Of a DNA stretch of 64,000 nt, positions 28,512 to 37,096 are shown one piece after another (positions within the stretch are counted from its first letter, which is position 1; each line of letters starts with the position of its first letter). The notes under the pieces are model-generated. The model saw nothing but the letters and a program-made list of their open reading frames with translations. It was not told the origin of the DNA and searched no databases. The position numbers and the translations under genes are program-made. This stretch comes from Bacteroidaceae bacterium (GTDB taxonomy: Bacteria > Bacteroidota > Bacteroidia > Bacteroidales > Bacteroidaceae), in NCBI GenBank assembly GCA_900769465.1, contig CAAGGT010000321.1:1-64000 (forward strand), in the 5' to 3' direction.

Positions 28512-29699
28512 TTATTTAATACCCAATTTCTTACGAATATCCTTTGGGATAGCGTTCTTGTGAACAACGATATTCATTGTCTTGTAACGTGTAAAGGCCT
28601 TTGAAGCATACCAGATACCCTTATAAGTACCGGCCTCACCCCAAGAGTTCTTTACCATATAGTACTCGACACCGTCCTGGTCCTTGGCGATACCGAAGAT
28701 CTGCATACCGTGGTCGTCGGTTGTCTCCCAGTTATCGTAAGCAATCTGACGCTCCTCCTGTGTACACCATTTCTCGGTAGAAGGCTTTGGAGTGTTCTTC
28801 TTCTCCTCATCGCTGAGCTTGAGCCACTTTGCCATATCAGAGCCCTCGAGGTCGGCGCTCTTTGCAGCATCGGGCATATAAGCCTTACCGTCGCGTGTAA
28901 AGCCCTTCTCGCTCACGTCGCTACCCCAAGCAATGGTATAACCCTCCATGATGGCATTGTCAAACACCTGCATCAACTCATCGATAGGGAGATTGTATGA
29001 CTGTGCCCAACGCCAGTTATCCTGAATCTCAAGAACAAAAGGCTTGTAGAATGGGTGGTGTGTGTAAGATGTCAAAGAGATATAATCCTCTGCATTCAAG
29101 CCCAAAGACTCATAGAACGACTTTGGTGTATACTCCTTGCCATTGTATGTGAATTTCTCGGGACGCTCACCAAGATAGATGTCGTGAACAGCCTCAATAG
29201 CCTTCTTCCAGAGTGGCTGGCCCTCGGGGCTAACCTGGAGGCTGCGATGCTTACCCTTTGCAATGGCAGCAACAACAGCATCACTCACTGCTGAAAGCTC
29301 GTTGTGGTTGCTCAAATCCTTGCCATACATAACACCCGGACGCATTTCAGCCTCGGGAACGAGACCGAATGTCTCCATACCGTAGATTACATCATAGAAC
29401 GAACCGCCCTGCGAGAAAGAGATGTCGCCGTGAGTGCGGACAGCCTTGTCGGCGCGGTCGAGGTATGTGTTGTGTACAATGAACATTTCAGAGAAGTCAT
29501 ACTCGCCCTTACCCATACGCAAAAGCTCTGACTCAATGAATGCCAAAGATGAATAACACCAGCAGGTACCTGCCTGGTTCTGGTTCTTGATACTTGTGAT
29601 AGGATTCTCCTTCACAACGGTAAATTCAGGAGCAGCCTCCTGTGCCACTGCGCCAAAGCCAACGAAAGCTAGCGCAGCCAATAAAAGATTCTTCTTCAT
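28512..29699 (-). CDS. Exported C1 papain-like peptidase (bleomycin hydrolase / aminopeptidase C type)
   Basis: A 395-residue product from ATG 29699, which begins a signal peptide (MKKNLLLAALAFVGFGAVAQ). A longer in-frame start at 29813 would bury that peptide, so I reject it. Catalytic elements of the C1B group are present: the active Cys in NQNQAGTCWCYSS with the oxyanion Gln before it, His in TTDDHGMQIFG, and Asn in MVKNSWG. Members are aminopeptidases or cysteine peptidases; in Bacteroidales they are often exported and act in peptide scavenging. It lies 28 bases after recA and may be cotranscribed with it, though the pairing has no obvious functional logic. Confidence 0.92.
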   Translation of the reverse strand: MKKNLLLAALAFVGFGAVAQEAAPEFTVVKENPITSIKNQNQAGTCWCYSSLAFIESELLRMGKGEYDFSEMFIVHNTYLDRADKAVRTHGDISFSQGGSFYDVIYGMETFGLVPEAEMRPGVMYGKDLSNHNELSAVSDAVVAAIAKGKHRSLQVSPEGQPLWKKAIEAVHDIYLGERPEKFTYNGKEYTPKSFYESLGLNAEDYISLTSYTHHPFYKPFVLEIQDNWRWAQSYNLPIDELMQVFDNAIMEGYTIAWGSDVSEKGFTRDGKAYMPDAAKSADLEGSDMAKWLKLSDEEKKNTPKPSTEKWCTQEERQIAYDNWETTDDHGMQIFGIAKDQDGVEYYMVKNSWGEAGTYKGIWYASKAFTRYKTMNIVVHKNAIPKDIRKKLGIK

Positions 29700-29727
29700 A
29701 GTATTATAACGGTTTACATTTTTACAT

Positions 29728-30765
29728 TCACTCTGCAACAGCCTCGACATTTCCTTTGATAGCCTCGGCAATCTTTGCCTCGAGTTCCTCGGCAAGTTCA
29801 GGATTATCGGCAATGAGCGCCTTTGTACGGTCGCGTCCCTGGGCCAGCTTGGTATCGTTATAGCTGAAGAACGAGCCGCTCTTCTTGATTATGCCATACT
29901 GTACACCCAAGTCAACTATCTCGCCGGTGCGTGAGATACCCTCGCCGAACATAATGTCAAACTCGGCCTTGCGGAACGGAGGAGCCACCTTGTTCTTCAC
30001 AACCTTCACGCGGACAGAGTTACCGATGGCATCCTCGCCATCCTTCAACTGGCTCACGCGACGGATATCCAGGCGGACCGATGAATAGAACTTCAATGCG
30101 TTACCGCCGGTTGTTGTCTCGGGGTTACCGAACATTACACCAATCTTCTCACGCAACTGGTTAATAAAGATACAGGTTGTCTTTGTCTTGCTGATTGCCG
30201 ATGTTAGCTTACGCAATGCCTGTGACATCAGACGCGCCTGCAAGCCCACCTTGTTGTCACCCATCTCGCCCTCAATCTCGGCCTTTGGAGTAAGCGCCGC
30301 AACAGAGTCGATTACGATGATATCGATAGCCGATGAACGAATGAGCTGCTCGGCAATCTCCAGAGCCTGCTCACCGCAATCGGGCTGCGAAATCAACAGA
30401 TTGTCAATATCCACACCGAGTTTCTGCGCATAGAAACGGTCAAAAGCGTGCTCGGCATCAATGATGGCCGCAATACCACCCATTCTCTGTGCCTCGGCAA
30501 TAGCGTGTATTGCAAGCGTTGTCTTACCCGATGACTCGGGACCGTAGATTTCGATTATACGTCCACGTGGATAACCGCCCACACCAAGTGCCGCGTTCAA
30601 GCCCACAGAACCGGTGGGAATGACATCCACATCCTCAAAATTATCATCGCCAAGTTTCATAATAGAACCCTTGCCGAAATTTTTCTCTATCTTGTCCATC
30701 GCAGCCTGCAAGGCACGCAACTTTTCGTTGCCCGCGATGTTGTCAAGTTCTTCTTTCTTTGCCAT
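29728..30765 (-). CDS. recA: Recombinase RecA
   Basis: A 345-residue RecA from ATG 30765 (MAKKEELDNIAGNEK); an upstream TTG two codons earlier is less likely. Walker A is GPESSGKTT, the L1/L2 region includes EKIGVMFGNPETTTGG, and the conserved INQLRE and KVVKNKVAPP motifs are present. It forms filaments on single-stranded DNA, drives strand exchange and triggers LexA-type cleavage. No SOS-box-like palindrome is evident upstream. The gene is complete and of normal length, with a helpful phylogenetic signal for placing the organism. Confidence 0.98.
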   Translation of the reverse strand: MAKKEELDNIAGNEKLRALQAAMDKIEKNFGKGSIMKLGDDNFEDVDVIPTGSVGLNAALGVGGYPRGRIIEIYGPESSGKTTLAIHAIAEAQRMGGIAAIIDAEHAFDRFYAQKLGVDIDNLLISQPDCGEQALEIAEQLIRSSAIDIIVIDSVAALTPKAEIEGEMGDNKVGLQARLMSQALRKLTSAISKTKTTCIFINQLREKIGVMFGNPETTTGGNALKFYSSVRLDIRRVSQLKDGEDAIGNSVRVKVVKNKVAPPFRKAEFDIMFGEGISRTGEIVDLGVQYGIIKKSGSFFSYNDTKLAQGRDRTKALIADNPELAEELEAKIAEAIKGNVEAVAE

Positions 30766-30858
30766 TTTCAATTATTTTTAATGAAGGATGAATAAAAAGA
30801 TGAAATGCCAGGCTTGCGAAGGCTTTAAAACCACAACCGACGCTGCATGCGAGAGCAG

Positions 30859-30939
30859 AGAGTGCTTGCACTCTATGCCGAGCAGCGAGGAGGAAAAGCC
30901 TCTTTGTGGGTTAATTTACTAAGCGTAAATGAGGCTTTT
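30859..30939 (-). terminator. Hairpins downstream of carboxynorspermidine synthase
   Basis: Two hairpins lie in the 290-base gap upstream of recA: a perfect short palindrome (AGAGTGC-TT-GCACTCT, 30859-30874) and a larger stem (AAAAGCCTC 30894-30902 with GAGGCTTTT 30931-30939, inner TTTAC/GTAAA). The second could terminate the gene ending at 31057. The gap shows no coding sequence. Confidence 0.45.
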
Positions 30940-31056
30940 AAAGGCAAGCGTAACGCAGCAGTTCATTTAATGCGACTTCAGCTACACTCGCAGTGTGTGT
31001 AAACAAGTTTCCACCCACTCGTTTGCAAGAACTTTCGCTTTTTAGTCATTCTCTAA

Positions 31057-32289
31057 TTACAACTCCAAATCCTTATCAAACTCCTCGTGCCAAGGCAATC
31101 CCTTTGTGTTGAGCTGCTCCATGAATGGATCCGGGTCGAACTGCTCCACGTTCCAGACACCGGGCTTGCGCCAGATGCCCTTGAAGAACATCATCGCACC
31201 AATCATTGCAGGAACACCTGTCGTGTAGCTCACGCCCTGCATACCGGTCTCCTTGTATGCCTCCTCGTGGCTACAGTTGTTATATACATAATACGTATGT
31301 TCCTTGCCATCCTTGATACCACGTATGCGGCAACCGATAGATGTCTCACCCTCGTAGTTCTCGCCCAAATCCTGTGGGTTGGGAAGCACAGCCTTGAGGA
31401 ACTGCAAAGGAACAATCTTCACCACCTCTTCGCCGGTGCCGTCGGCCTTGGGTGCCTTGTACTCAACCTCATCAATGCGGCTCATACCTATATTCTGAAT
31501 CACATCCAAATAGGTCAGATACTGCTGGCCGAAGGTCATCCAGAAACGGGCACGCTTTATGGTCGGGAAGTTGATTACAAGACTTTCAATCTCCTCGTGA
31601 TGCAAAAGATAGCTTTCGCGTGGACCGATGTTGGGATAGTTCAATGGCTGATGAATCTCCATTGGTTCAGTCTCGATATACTTTCCATTCTCGTAGTAAA
31701 GTCCCTTCTGTGTAATTTCACGGATGTTGATTTCGGGATTGAAGTTGGTAGCGAATGCCTTGTGGTGGTTACCTGCGTTGCAGTCAACGATATCAAGGTA
31801 GTGAATCTCGTCGAAATAGTGCTTTGCAGCATAAGCGGTAAACACACTGGTCACGCCCGGATCGAATCCGCAACCCAGAATGGCGCAAAGACCGGCTTTC
31901 TCGAAGCGCTCGCGATAAGCCCACTGCCAACTGTACTCGAAGTGAGCCTCATCCTTGGGTTCATAGTTGGCGGTATCCAGATAGTTGCAACCGGTCTGCA
32001 GACAAGCCTCCATGATTGTAAGGTCCTGATAAGGCAAGGCCAGGTTCATCACGATATCGGGTTTGTATGAGCCAAGCAGTTCCACAAGCTGCTCCACACT
32101 GTCTGCATCCACCTGTGCTGTCTGCACGTTTGTTCCGTACTTTTTGTTAAGTACGTCAGCCAAAGCATCGCACTTCTTTTTTGTACGACTGGCAATCATT
32201 ATTTCGGTGAACACTTCCGTATTCTGGCACACCTTATGTGCCGCAACAGTAGCCACGCCTCCGGCTCCTATGATCAGAACTCTTCCCAT
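31057..32289 (-). CDS. Carboxynorspermidine/carboxyspermidine synthase (saccharopine dehydrogenase family)
   Basis: A 410-residue NAD(P)-dependent enzyme with N-terminal Rossmann motif VLIIGAGGVATVAAHKV and the family segment LGCGFDPGVTSVFTAYA (about 144-160). Full-length similarity is to the bacterial carboxy(nor)spermidine dehydrogenase used by Bacteroidota to make spermidine from putrescine and aspartate semialdehyde, rather than to fungal lysine saccharopine reductase. The decarboxylase partner is not in the window. It reads alone, with a promoter candidate at 32385-32416, and is divergent from dnaK. Confidence 0.88.
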   Translation of the reverse strand: MGRVLIIGAGGVATVAAHKVCQNTEVFTEIMIASRTKKKCDALADVLNKKYGTNVQTAQVDADSVEQLVELLGSYKPDIVMNLALPYQDLTIMEACLQTGCNYLDTANYEPKDEAHFEYSWQWAYRERFEKAGLCAILGCGFDPGVTSVFTAYAAKHYFDEIHYLDIVDCNAGNHHKAFATNFNPEINIREITQKGLYYENGKYIETEPMEIHQPLNYPNIGPRESYLLHHEEIESLVINFPTIKRARFWMTFGQQYLTYLDVIQNIGMSRIDEVEYKAPKADGTGEEVVKIVPLQFLKAVLPNPQDLGENYEGETSIGCRIRGIKDGKEHTYYVYNNCSHEEAYKETGMQGVSYTTGVPAMIGAMMFFKGIWRKPGVWNVEQFDPDPFMEQLNTKGLPWHEEFDKDLEL

Positions 32290-32384
32290 TTTACTAAACG
32301 ATTAAAAGTTGATAAATATCTTAATTATTACTGTTTCATTCACCAGCACACCGCACGGCGTAGACCGCGCAATGTACATTTTCA

Positions 32385-32416
32385 CAAAAGTAATACAAAA
32401 AAAACAGAAATGCAAC
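32385..32416 (-). promoter_or_regulatory. Promoter of the carboxynorspermidine synthase gene
   Basis: Read on the minus strand: GTTG (32413-32416), a 20-base spacer and TACTTTTG (32385-32392). The -7 element is a perfect TAnnTTTG. The leader would be about 90 bases. Confidence 0.6.
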
Positions 32417-32494
32417 GGTGCAGGCGCAAGCACTATTACTTTTTTTTTGGCAATCAGCCCCGACAAAGATTGCCATGCCAATGCACCAGCGCAA

Positions 32495-32575
32495 TGGCAG
32501 ACGTGCCAAGCCAAAGAAAAATATGACACAATGTCACACAAATTCTTTTCGTTTGGCAGAAAACCGTGCCACAAA
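32495..32575. promoter_or_regulatory. Cluster of inverted repeats upstream of dnaK
   Basis: TGGCA-N4-TGCCA (32495-32508), TGACA-N3-TGTCA (32524-32536) and TGGCA-N8-TGCCA (32554-32571, extended by flanking A/T) lie within 80 bases, 40-120 bases upstream of the candidate -24/-12 site. Spacing and symmetry suggest regulator binding sites, such as for an activator; identity unknown. Confidence 0.4.
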
Positions 32576-32611
32576 AGCAGAGTGTGACAAAAGAAAAACA
32601 TCGAAAACCCT

Positions 32612-32627
32612 TTGGCACGCACTTTGT
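32612..32627 (+). promoter_or_regulatory. Sigma-54-like -24/-12 promoter of dnaK
   Basis: TTGGCACG-CACT-TTGT matches the RpoN consensus TTGGCACG-N4-TTGC at all but the last base, with correct 10-base separation of the -24 GG and the -12 element. It ends 73 bases before the dnaK ATG. No comparably good TTTG/TAnnTTTG pair was found here. Confidence 0.5.
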
Positions 32628-32700
32628 TTAATATTTAGCAGAAGCGGCCGGGATTCGCCGCCGACAAACACGATTAATAATAAATAAAAAAATAAGAATT

Positions 32701-34605
32701 ATGGGAAAAATTATTGGTATCGACTTGGGTACAACCAACTCATGTGTTGCAGTTTTTGAGGGCAACGAGCCTGTAGTAATCACAAACAGCGAGGGCAAGC
32801 GCACTACTCCGTCAATTGTCGCTTTCGACAACAACGGCGAGCGCAAGATCGGCGACCCTGCAAAGCGCCAGGCTGTGACAAACCCACAGCGCACAATCTT
32901 CTCTATCAAGCGTTTTATGGGTGAGAACTGGGCGCAGGTGAGCAAGGAGATTTCACGTGTTCCTTATAAGGTAGTTGAGGAAAACAATATGCCTCGCGTT
33001 GACATCGACGGCCGTCTCTACACTCCACAGGAGATTTCGGCAATGGTTCTTCAGAAGATGAAGAAGACTGCCGAGGAGTATCTTGGCCAGGAGGTAACAG
33101 AGGCTGTCATCACAGTCCCTGCTTACTTCAGCGACAGCCAGCGCCAGGCAACAAAGGAGGCCGGCCAGATTGCAGGCCTTGAGGTTAAGCGTATCGTGAA
33201 CGAGCCTACAGCCGCAGCTCTTGCATACGGCGTAGACAAGTCGAACAAGGATATGAAGATTGCAGTGTTCGACCTCGGTGGCGGTACATTCGATATCTCA
33301 ATCCTTGAGTTCGGTGGCGGTGTGTTCGAGGTTCTCTCAACAAACGGTGACACCCACCTTGGTGGTGACGACTTCGACCAGGTTATCATCGACTGGCTTG
33401 CAAGCGAGTTCAAGGCCGAGGAGGGTGCAGACCTCAAAGCCGACCCAATGGCACTCCAGCGTTTGAAGGAGGCTGCCGAAAAGGCAAAGATCGAGTTGTC
33501 ATCAACAACATCAACAGAGATTAACCTCCCTTACATCACAGCCGTGAACGGTATGCCAAAGCACCTTGTAAAAACCTTGACACGTGCAAAGTTCGAGTCA
33601 TTGGCACACAACCTCATCCAGGCTTGCCTTGAGCCTTGCAAGAAGGCAATGAGCGATGCAGGTTTGAACAACGCCGACATCGACGAGGTTATCCTCGTAG
33701 GTGGTTCAACACGTATCCCGGCCGTTCAGAAGGTGGTTGAGGATTTCTTCGGCAAGGCTCCTTCAAAGGGCGTTAACCCCGACGAGGTTGTTGCTGTGGG
33801 TGCAGCCATCCAGGGTGCCATCCTCAACAACGAGGGCGGCGTAGGTGACATCGTATTGCTCGACGTTACTCCACTTTCAATGGGTATCGAGACACTTGGT
33901 GGCGTAATGACAAAGCTCATAGATGCCAACACAACAATCCCTTGCAAGAAGAGCGAGACATTCTCTACAGCTGCCGACAACCAGACCGAGGTTACCATCC
34001 ACGTGCTCCAGGGTGAGCGCCCGATGGCAAACCAGAACAAGTCTATCGGCCAGTTCAACCTCACAGGCATTGCACCTGCACGCCGCGGTGTTCCACAGAT
34101 TGAGGTAACATTCGATATCGATGCAAACGGTATCCTCAAGGTATCGGCAAAGGACAAGGCTACCGGCAAGGAGCAGGCAATCCGCATCGAGGCATCATCA
34201 GGTTTGAGCAAGGAGGAGATCGAGCGCATGAAGCAGGAGGCCGAGGCAAATGCCGATGCCGACAAGAAGGAGCGCGAGAAGATTGACAAGCTCAACCAGG
34301 CCGATTCTATGGTATTCCAGACCAAGAACCAGTTGAACGAGCTTGGCGACAAAATTCCAGCCGACAAGCGGGCTCCAGTCGAGGCAGCAGTGCAGAAACT
34401 CGAGGATGCTCACAAGGCACAGGACCTCGCAGGCATCGACGCAGCGATGGCAGAGCTGAACAACGCTTGGCAGACAGCAAGTGCCGAGATGTACGCACAG
34501 AGCGGCGCTCAGGGCGCACAGGGCGCACAGGGTGGCCAGCAGCAGAGCAGCAACCAGCAACAGAGCGATGACGTTCAGGATGCCGAGTTCGAGGAGGTAA
34601 AATAA
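32701..34605 (+). CDS. dnaK: Molecular chaperone DnaK (Hsp70)
   Basis: A complete 634-residue Hsp70. The N-terminal ATPase begins GKIIGIDLGTTNSCVAV, with phosphate loops IAVFDLGGGTFDISI and VGGSTRIPAVQ. The substrate-binding beta-domain (LLDVTPLSMGIETLGG) and helical lid follow. It ends in a Gly/Gln-rich linker and DVQDAEFEEVK, a usual bacterial DnaK tail. It binds exposed hydrophobic peptides with DnaJ and GrpE, neither of which is in the window. The gene stands alone between an unusual promoter region and a strong terminator. Confidence 0.98.
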   Translation: MGKIIGIDLGTTNSCVAVFEGNEPVVITNSEGKRTTPSIVAFDNNGERKIGDPAKRQAVTNPQRTIFSIKRFMGENWAQVSKEISRVPYKVVEENNMPRVDIDGRLYTPQEISAMVLQKMKKTAEEYLGQEVTEAVITVPAYFSDSQRQATKEAGQIAGLEVKRIVNEPTAAALAYGVDKSNKDMKIAVFDLGGGTFDISILEFGGGVFEVLSTNGDTHLGGDDFDQVIIDWLASEFKAEEGADLKADPMALQRLKEAAEKAKIELSSTTSTEINLPYITAVNGMPKHLVKTLTRAKFESLAHNLIQACLEPCKKAMSDAGLNNADIDEVILVGGSTRIPAVQKVVEDFFGKAPSKGVNPDEVVAVGAAIQGAILNNEGGVGDIVLLDVTPLSMGIETLGGVMTKLIDANTTIPCKKSETFSTAADNQTEVTIHVLQGERPMANQNKSIGQFNLTGIAPARRGVPQIEVTFDIDANGILKVSAKDKATGKEQAIRIEASSGLSKEEIERMKQEAEANADADKKEREKIDKLNQADSMVFQTKNQLNELGDKIPADKRAPVEAAVQKLEDAHKAQDLAGIDAAMAELNNAWQTASAEMYAQSGAQGAQGAQGGQQQSSNQQQSDDVQDAEFEEVK

Positions 34606-34626
34606 CATCAACCTATTGAAATATCC

Positions 34627-34665
34627 AACATAAAAGCATCGCCCGACAGGCGATGCTTTTATGTT
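34627..34665 (+). terminator. dnaK terminator
   Basis: A perfect 17-bp stem (34627-34643 with 34649-34665, loop CGACA) with A-rich and T-rich bases in the stem foot follows 21 bases after the dnaK stop. Confidence 0.85.
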
Positions 34666-34705
34666 ATCCTGAAAGAGAGGTACGAAACGTTTTTCACAAA
34701 GCAGT

Positions 34706-34736
34706 TTTGTTTTCAACGTTCTTTTACTTACTTTTG
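34706..34736 (+). promoter_or_regulatory. Bacteroides-type promoter of the small-protein pair
   Basis: TTTG (34706-34709), a 19-base spacer and TACTTTTG (34729-34736) match the consensus perfectly. The leader to ATG 34783 is about 40 bases. Confidence 0.75.
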
Positions 34737-34782
34737 CGACAGATGAAACAACAGATTGTAGAATAGCTGAAAACCCGGATAT

Positions 34783-35166
34783 ATGAGAAAGACACTTCTT
34801 GCAATAGCACTTTTTGCATCTACATCGCTCCTGGCCAGCAACACACCAAAAGAGTCTATTGAAGGGCTCAAGAAACTGGCCGACAAGGTTGAGAAGAACC
34901 ACAAGTCCTACACCGACGAGGACTGGGCAAAGATTCTCCTGGAGTACGAGAACCTTGAGAGGGAATTCAAGGAGAAGGAGTACAGCAAAGAGGAGCTTAA
35001 GGAATTCGGCCGTCAGAAAGGCCGCATCAAGGGATATATGGCACACAAGACCCTGAAGAAATGGGGAGAAGAGGTCGAGAACTTCGCAACCGAACTCGAA
35101 GGTGGCATTGAGGGTTTCTTCGAGGCTATGGAATCAACAACAGAAAAAAAGAATAAACAAGACTGA
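34783..35166 (+). CDS. Small exported helical protein (DUF6565-like)
   Basis: A 127-residue product with signal peptide 1-18 (ASTSLLAS). The mature part is highly charged and helical, with the segment HKSYTDEDWAKILLEYENLE typical of small Bacteroidales periplasmic proteins related to DUF6565. No catalytic motif is seen. It has a strong promoter and is followed after 4 bases by a DUF4250 gene, so the two are likely cotranscribed. A stress or envelope role is only a guess. Confidence 0.75.
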   Translation: MRKTLLAIALFASTSLLASNTPKESIEGLKKLADKVEKNHKSYTDEDWAKILLEYENLEREFKEKEYSKEELKEFGRQKGRIKGYMAHKTLKKWGEEVENFATELEGGIEGFFEAMESTTEKKNKQD

Positions 35167-35170
35167 TATC

Positions 35171-35347
35171 ATGGAAATGCCCAAGGACCCAATGATGCTT
35201 TTCAGCACCGTAAACATGTACCTGCGCGACCGCTACAGTTCACTCGACGAGCTGTGTGCCGACCTGGATATAGACCGCGCGGAACTGGAGGATAAACTGC
35301 GTAGCGTTGGTTTCGAATACAGCGCAGAGAACAACAAGTTCTGGTAA
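35171..35347 (+). CDS. DUF4250 small protein
   Basis: A 58-residue protein from ATG 35171. Its features match DUF4250: PKDPMMLFSTVNMYLRDRYS at the start and an aromatic end (VGFEYSAENNKFW). The helical middle (LDELCADLDIDRAELE) looks like a degenerate helix-turn-helix. DUF4250 proteins are widespread in Bacteroidota and Firmicutes and of unknown role. It lies immediately after the exported small protein; a 18-bp terminator follows. Confidence 0.8.
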   Translation: MEMPKDPMMLFSTVNMYLRDRYSSLDELCADLDIDRAELEDKLRSVGFEYSAENNKFW

Positions 35348-35364
35348 TACACAGAAACCACAGA

Positions 35365-35405
35365 CATCATCGGGTGGTGACCTTACCGGTCACCACCCGA
35401 TGATG
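35365..35405 (+). terminator. Terminator after the DUF4250 gene
   Basis: A perfect 18-bp inverted repeat (35365-35382 with 35388-35405, loop TTACC). Only a short T stretch follows, but the stem is very stable. Confidence 0.7.
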
Positions 35406-35447
35406 TTTATGCAACACAGCGTCCTCACACAGGAGGCAATATAAAAA

Positions 35448-35478
35448 ATATGTGGCGCACAGACTGTGCGCCACATAT
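35448..35478 (-). terminator. Terminator ending the 12-gene minus-strand operon
   Basis: A perfect 15-bp stem (ATATGTGGCGCACAG at 35448-35462, complement at 35464-35478) is followed on the minus strand by a run of six T. It lies 28 bases after the permease stop and marks the end of the signalling/ABC operon. Confidence 0.88.
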
Positions 35479-35506
35479 CGATATTCAGTCGTGTGACCGG
35501 TTCGGG

Positions 35507-37069
35507 TTATCTGTCATAGATCAAGTCACCCGGAGTCTGCTTCAAGAGCTTGCTCATCACAAGGCACACAGTCAATACCGTGCAGAATACGATGATTCCG
35601 ATAGACCACATGGTCTTCTCGTTCCAGAGCGACAGGTAGTTGAAGCCACCATCCCTTGCAATGCCTAACAGAGGCATTGTCAACTCGGCCATCCAAGCTA
35701 CAGAAAGCGCAATAAGGATTGCCACAACAACAATCACCAACATGATGAACACGTAAACCCTGATAAGCTCCGAAGAGTTGATACCGAAGGCCTTGAATGT
35801 ACCCATATTGCGTTTCACCTTCTGGAAATAGCTCTGCAACATATTCACGATAAACATGACGATACAGATGATTGAGAATATTATCATCGCCCAAGAAAGG
35901 ATATTGGCCATTACGCTCACAGCGTTGAAGTTCTCCTTTGAGTTCACCAAAGTCATATCAACCCTCACACCATAATTGTCCTTTGCGAATTTCTCGAATG
36001 AACGTATGGAATCGAGCGAAGCAAAGTCCACCGAGAGATATGCACCTGTAGGAGGTATGGAATTATATTCGGGATATGAATATACGCGCTTCACTGCATT
36101 GGCATCGCAGGCCGCCTTTATACTCTCACAAACACCGAAATACTCTCTTGGTGAAGCAAAGCCGTCACCAACATATACCTGATATATCACATCGTCTCTC
36201 CAACCCCTTATGCCGTCGTGCATACCCTTTGGAGCCACATACACCTCAAGTGATGGTATAGAGTCCGCACCTGACATACCTTCAACGATATCCTCGAAGG
36301 TCTCCGCATAATCCTTTGCCACACTGAACAATGCACTCTCAAGATACTCAGGGTGCTCTTCAAGAGTAAAAAGGAACTCGGGTTCTGTCATTGCCGAATA
36401 CAAACGTGAAGATGCGATGAAGTCCAAATTCGAAGGCAGTCTCTTCACCACAGCCAACAAAGGCAATGGCATCGGCAGGAAGTAGTCGTTATACAGTTCT
36501 GCACCATACAAATTGTTTGCATTCGCATTGTATGCCAGATAATCGACATATGCAGGGAGATTGTCTATCGAATACCCGATACGTTCTATGGCATCCTGTG
36601 TCATTATTATACCGGGAGTACCATTGTTAAGCAGTTCGGGATCAATTACACAAGCATTTACAATATTGTCTTGGGCCAGGATAGCCTTTATAATATCGGA
36701 ATGCATATCACCGAAATAGCGGCAACGCAAATAATAGCTTGTTGACAAATCACTCTTGAATATGGATAACGAGCGATAAAGGTCAAATTGCACATTCTTT
36801 ATACAGAAGCGTTCACGGGTATCATTAGCCTCAAGCACGCTTTTGAAGGAATCGAACTGCGAATTCTCCGCATCATTCGGTATGTCAACCCAGTTAGTGA
36901 AAGGGTCATTCATTTTCTCCTCAAGATATATCATACTACCATTGCTGAAGGCTATGGAGATGAATGTCGCAATAAAGACAATAACGAGAACCCACATATT
37001 AGAGTAATACTTGCCAAGTACCACCTTGCTCTCGCGCTGTGCCAATAATTTAAGATATTCTTTTATCAT
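35507..37069 (-). CDS. FtsX-like ABC permease (operon gene 12)
   Basis: A 520-residue membrane protein. One transmembrane helix near 25-45 is followed by a large extracytoplasmic region (about 46-390), then three helices, giving the MacB/FtsX four-helix layout. The MacB-type core appears in VKRNMGTFKAFGINSSELIR (about 420-440). It pairs with the ATPase gene 27 bases upstream. FtsX/MacB/LolCE systems act as mechanotransmitters that extract lipoproteins, export peptides or activate periplasmic partners rather than importing solutes. Its operon includes kinases, PP2C and a vWA protein, suggesting phospho-controlled envelope work. The large periplasmic domain is not one I can name. Confidence 0.82.
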   Translation of the reverse strand: MIKEYLKLLAQRESKVVLGKYYSNMWVLVIVFIATFISIAFSNGSMIYLEEKMNDPFTNWVDIPNDAENSQFDSFKSVLEANDTRERFCIKNVQFDLYRSLSIFKSDLSTSYYLRCRYFGDMHSDIIKAILAQDNIVNACVIDPELLNNGTPGIIMTQDAIERIGYSIDNLPAYVDYLAYNANANNLYGAELYNDYFLPMPLPLLAVVKRLPSNLDFIASSRLYSAMTEPEFLFTLEEHPEYLESALFSVAKDYAETFEDIVEGMSGADSIPSLEVYVAPKGMHDGIRGWRDDVIYQVYVGDGFASPREYFGVCESIKAACDANAVKRVYSYPEYNSIPPTGAYLSVDFASLDSIRSFEKFAKDNYGVRVDMTLVNSKENFNAVSVMANILSWAMIIFSIICIVMFIVNMLQSYFQKVKRNMGTFKAFGINSSELIRVYVFIMLVIVVVAILIALSVAWMAELTMPLLGIARDGGFNYLSLWNEKTMWSIGIIVFCTVLTVCLVMSKLLKQTPGDLIYDR

Positions 37070-37096
37070 ATTTTATGCAATTTCAACAAGATACAT

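Larger units (their letters stand above)
32290..32700. other. Divergent 411-base control region between the polyamine gene and dnaK
   Basis: No gene is supported here. The stretch holds a minus-strand promoter, several TGGCA/TGCCA and TGACA/TGTCA inverted repeats, and a sigma-54-like promoter facing dnaK; each is listed separately. Confidence 0.6.

Noticed and set aside
29700..29813. N-terminal extension of the C1 peptidase to 29813
   Set aside because: The extension overlaps the recA 3' end and would place the obvious signal peptide at residue 39.
30772..31056. A gene or structured RNA between recA and the polyamine enzyme
   Set aside because: Only short palindromes are visible; no ORF has family sequence and no known riboswitch or RNA consensus could be matched by eye.
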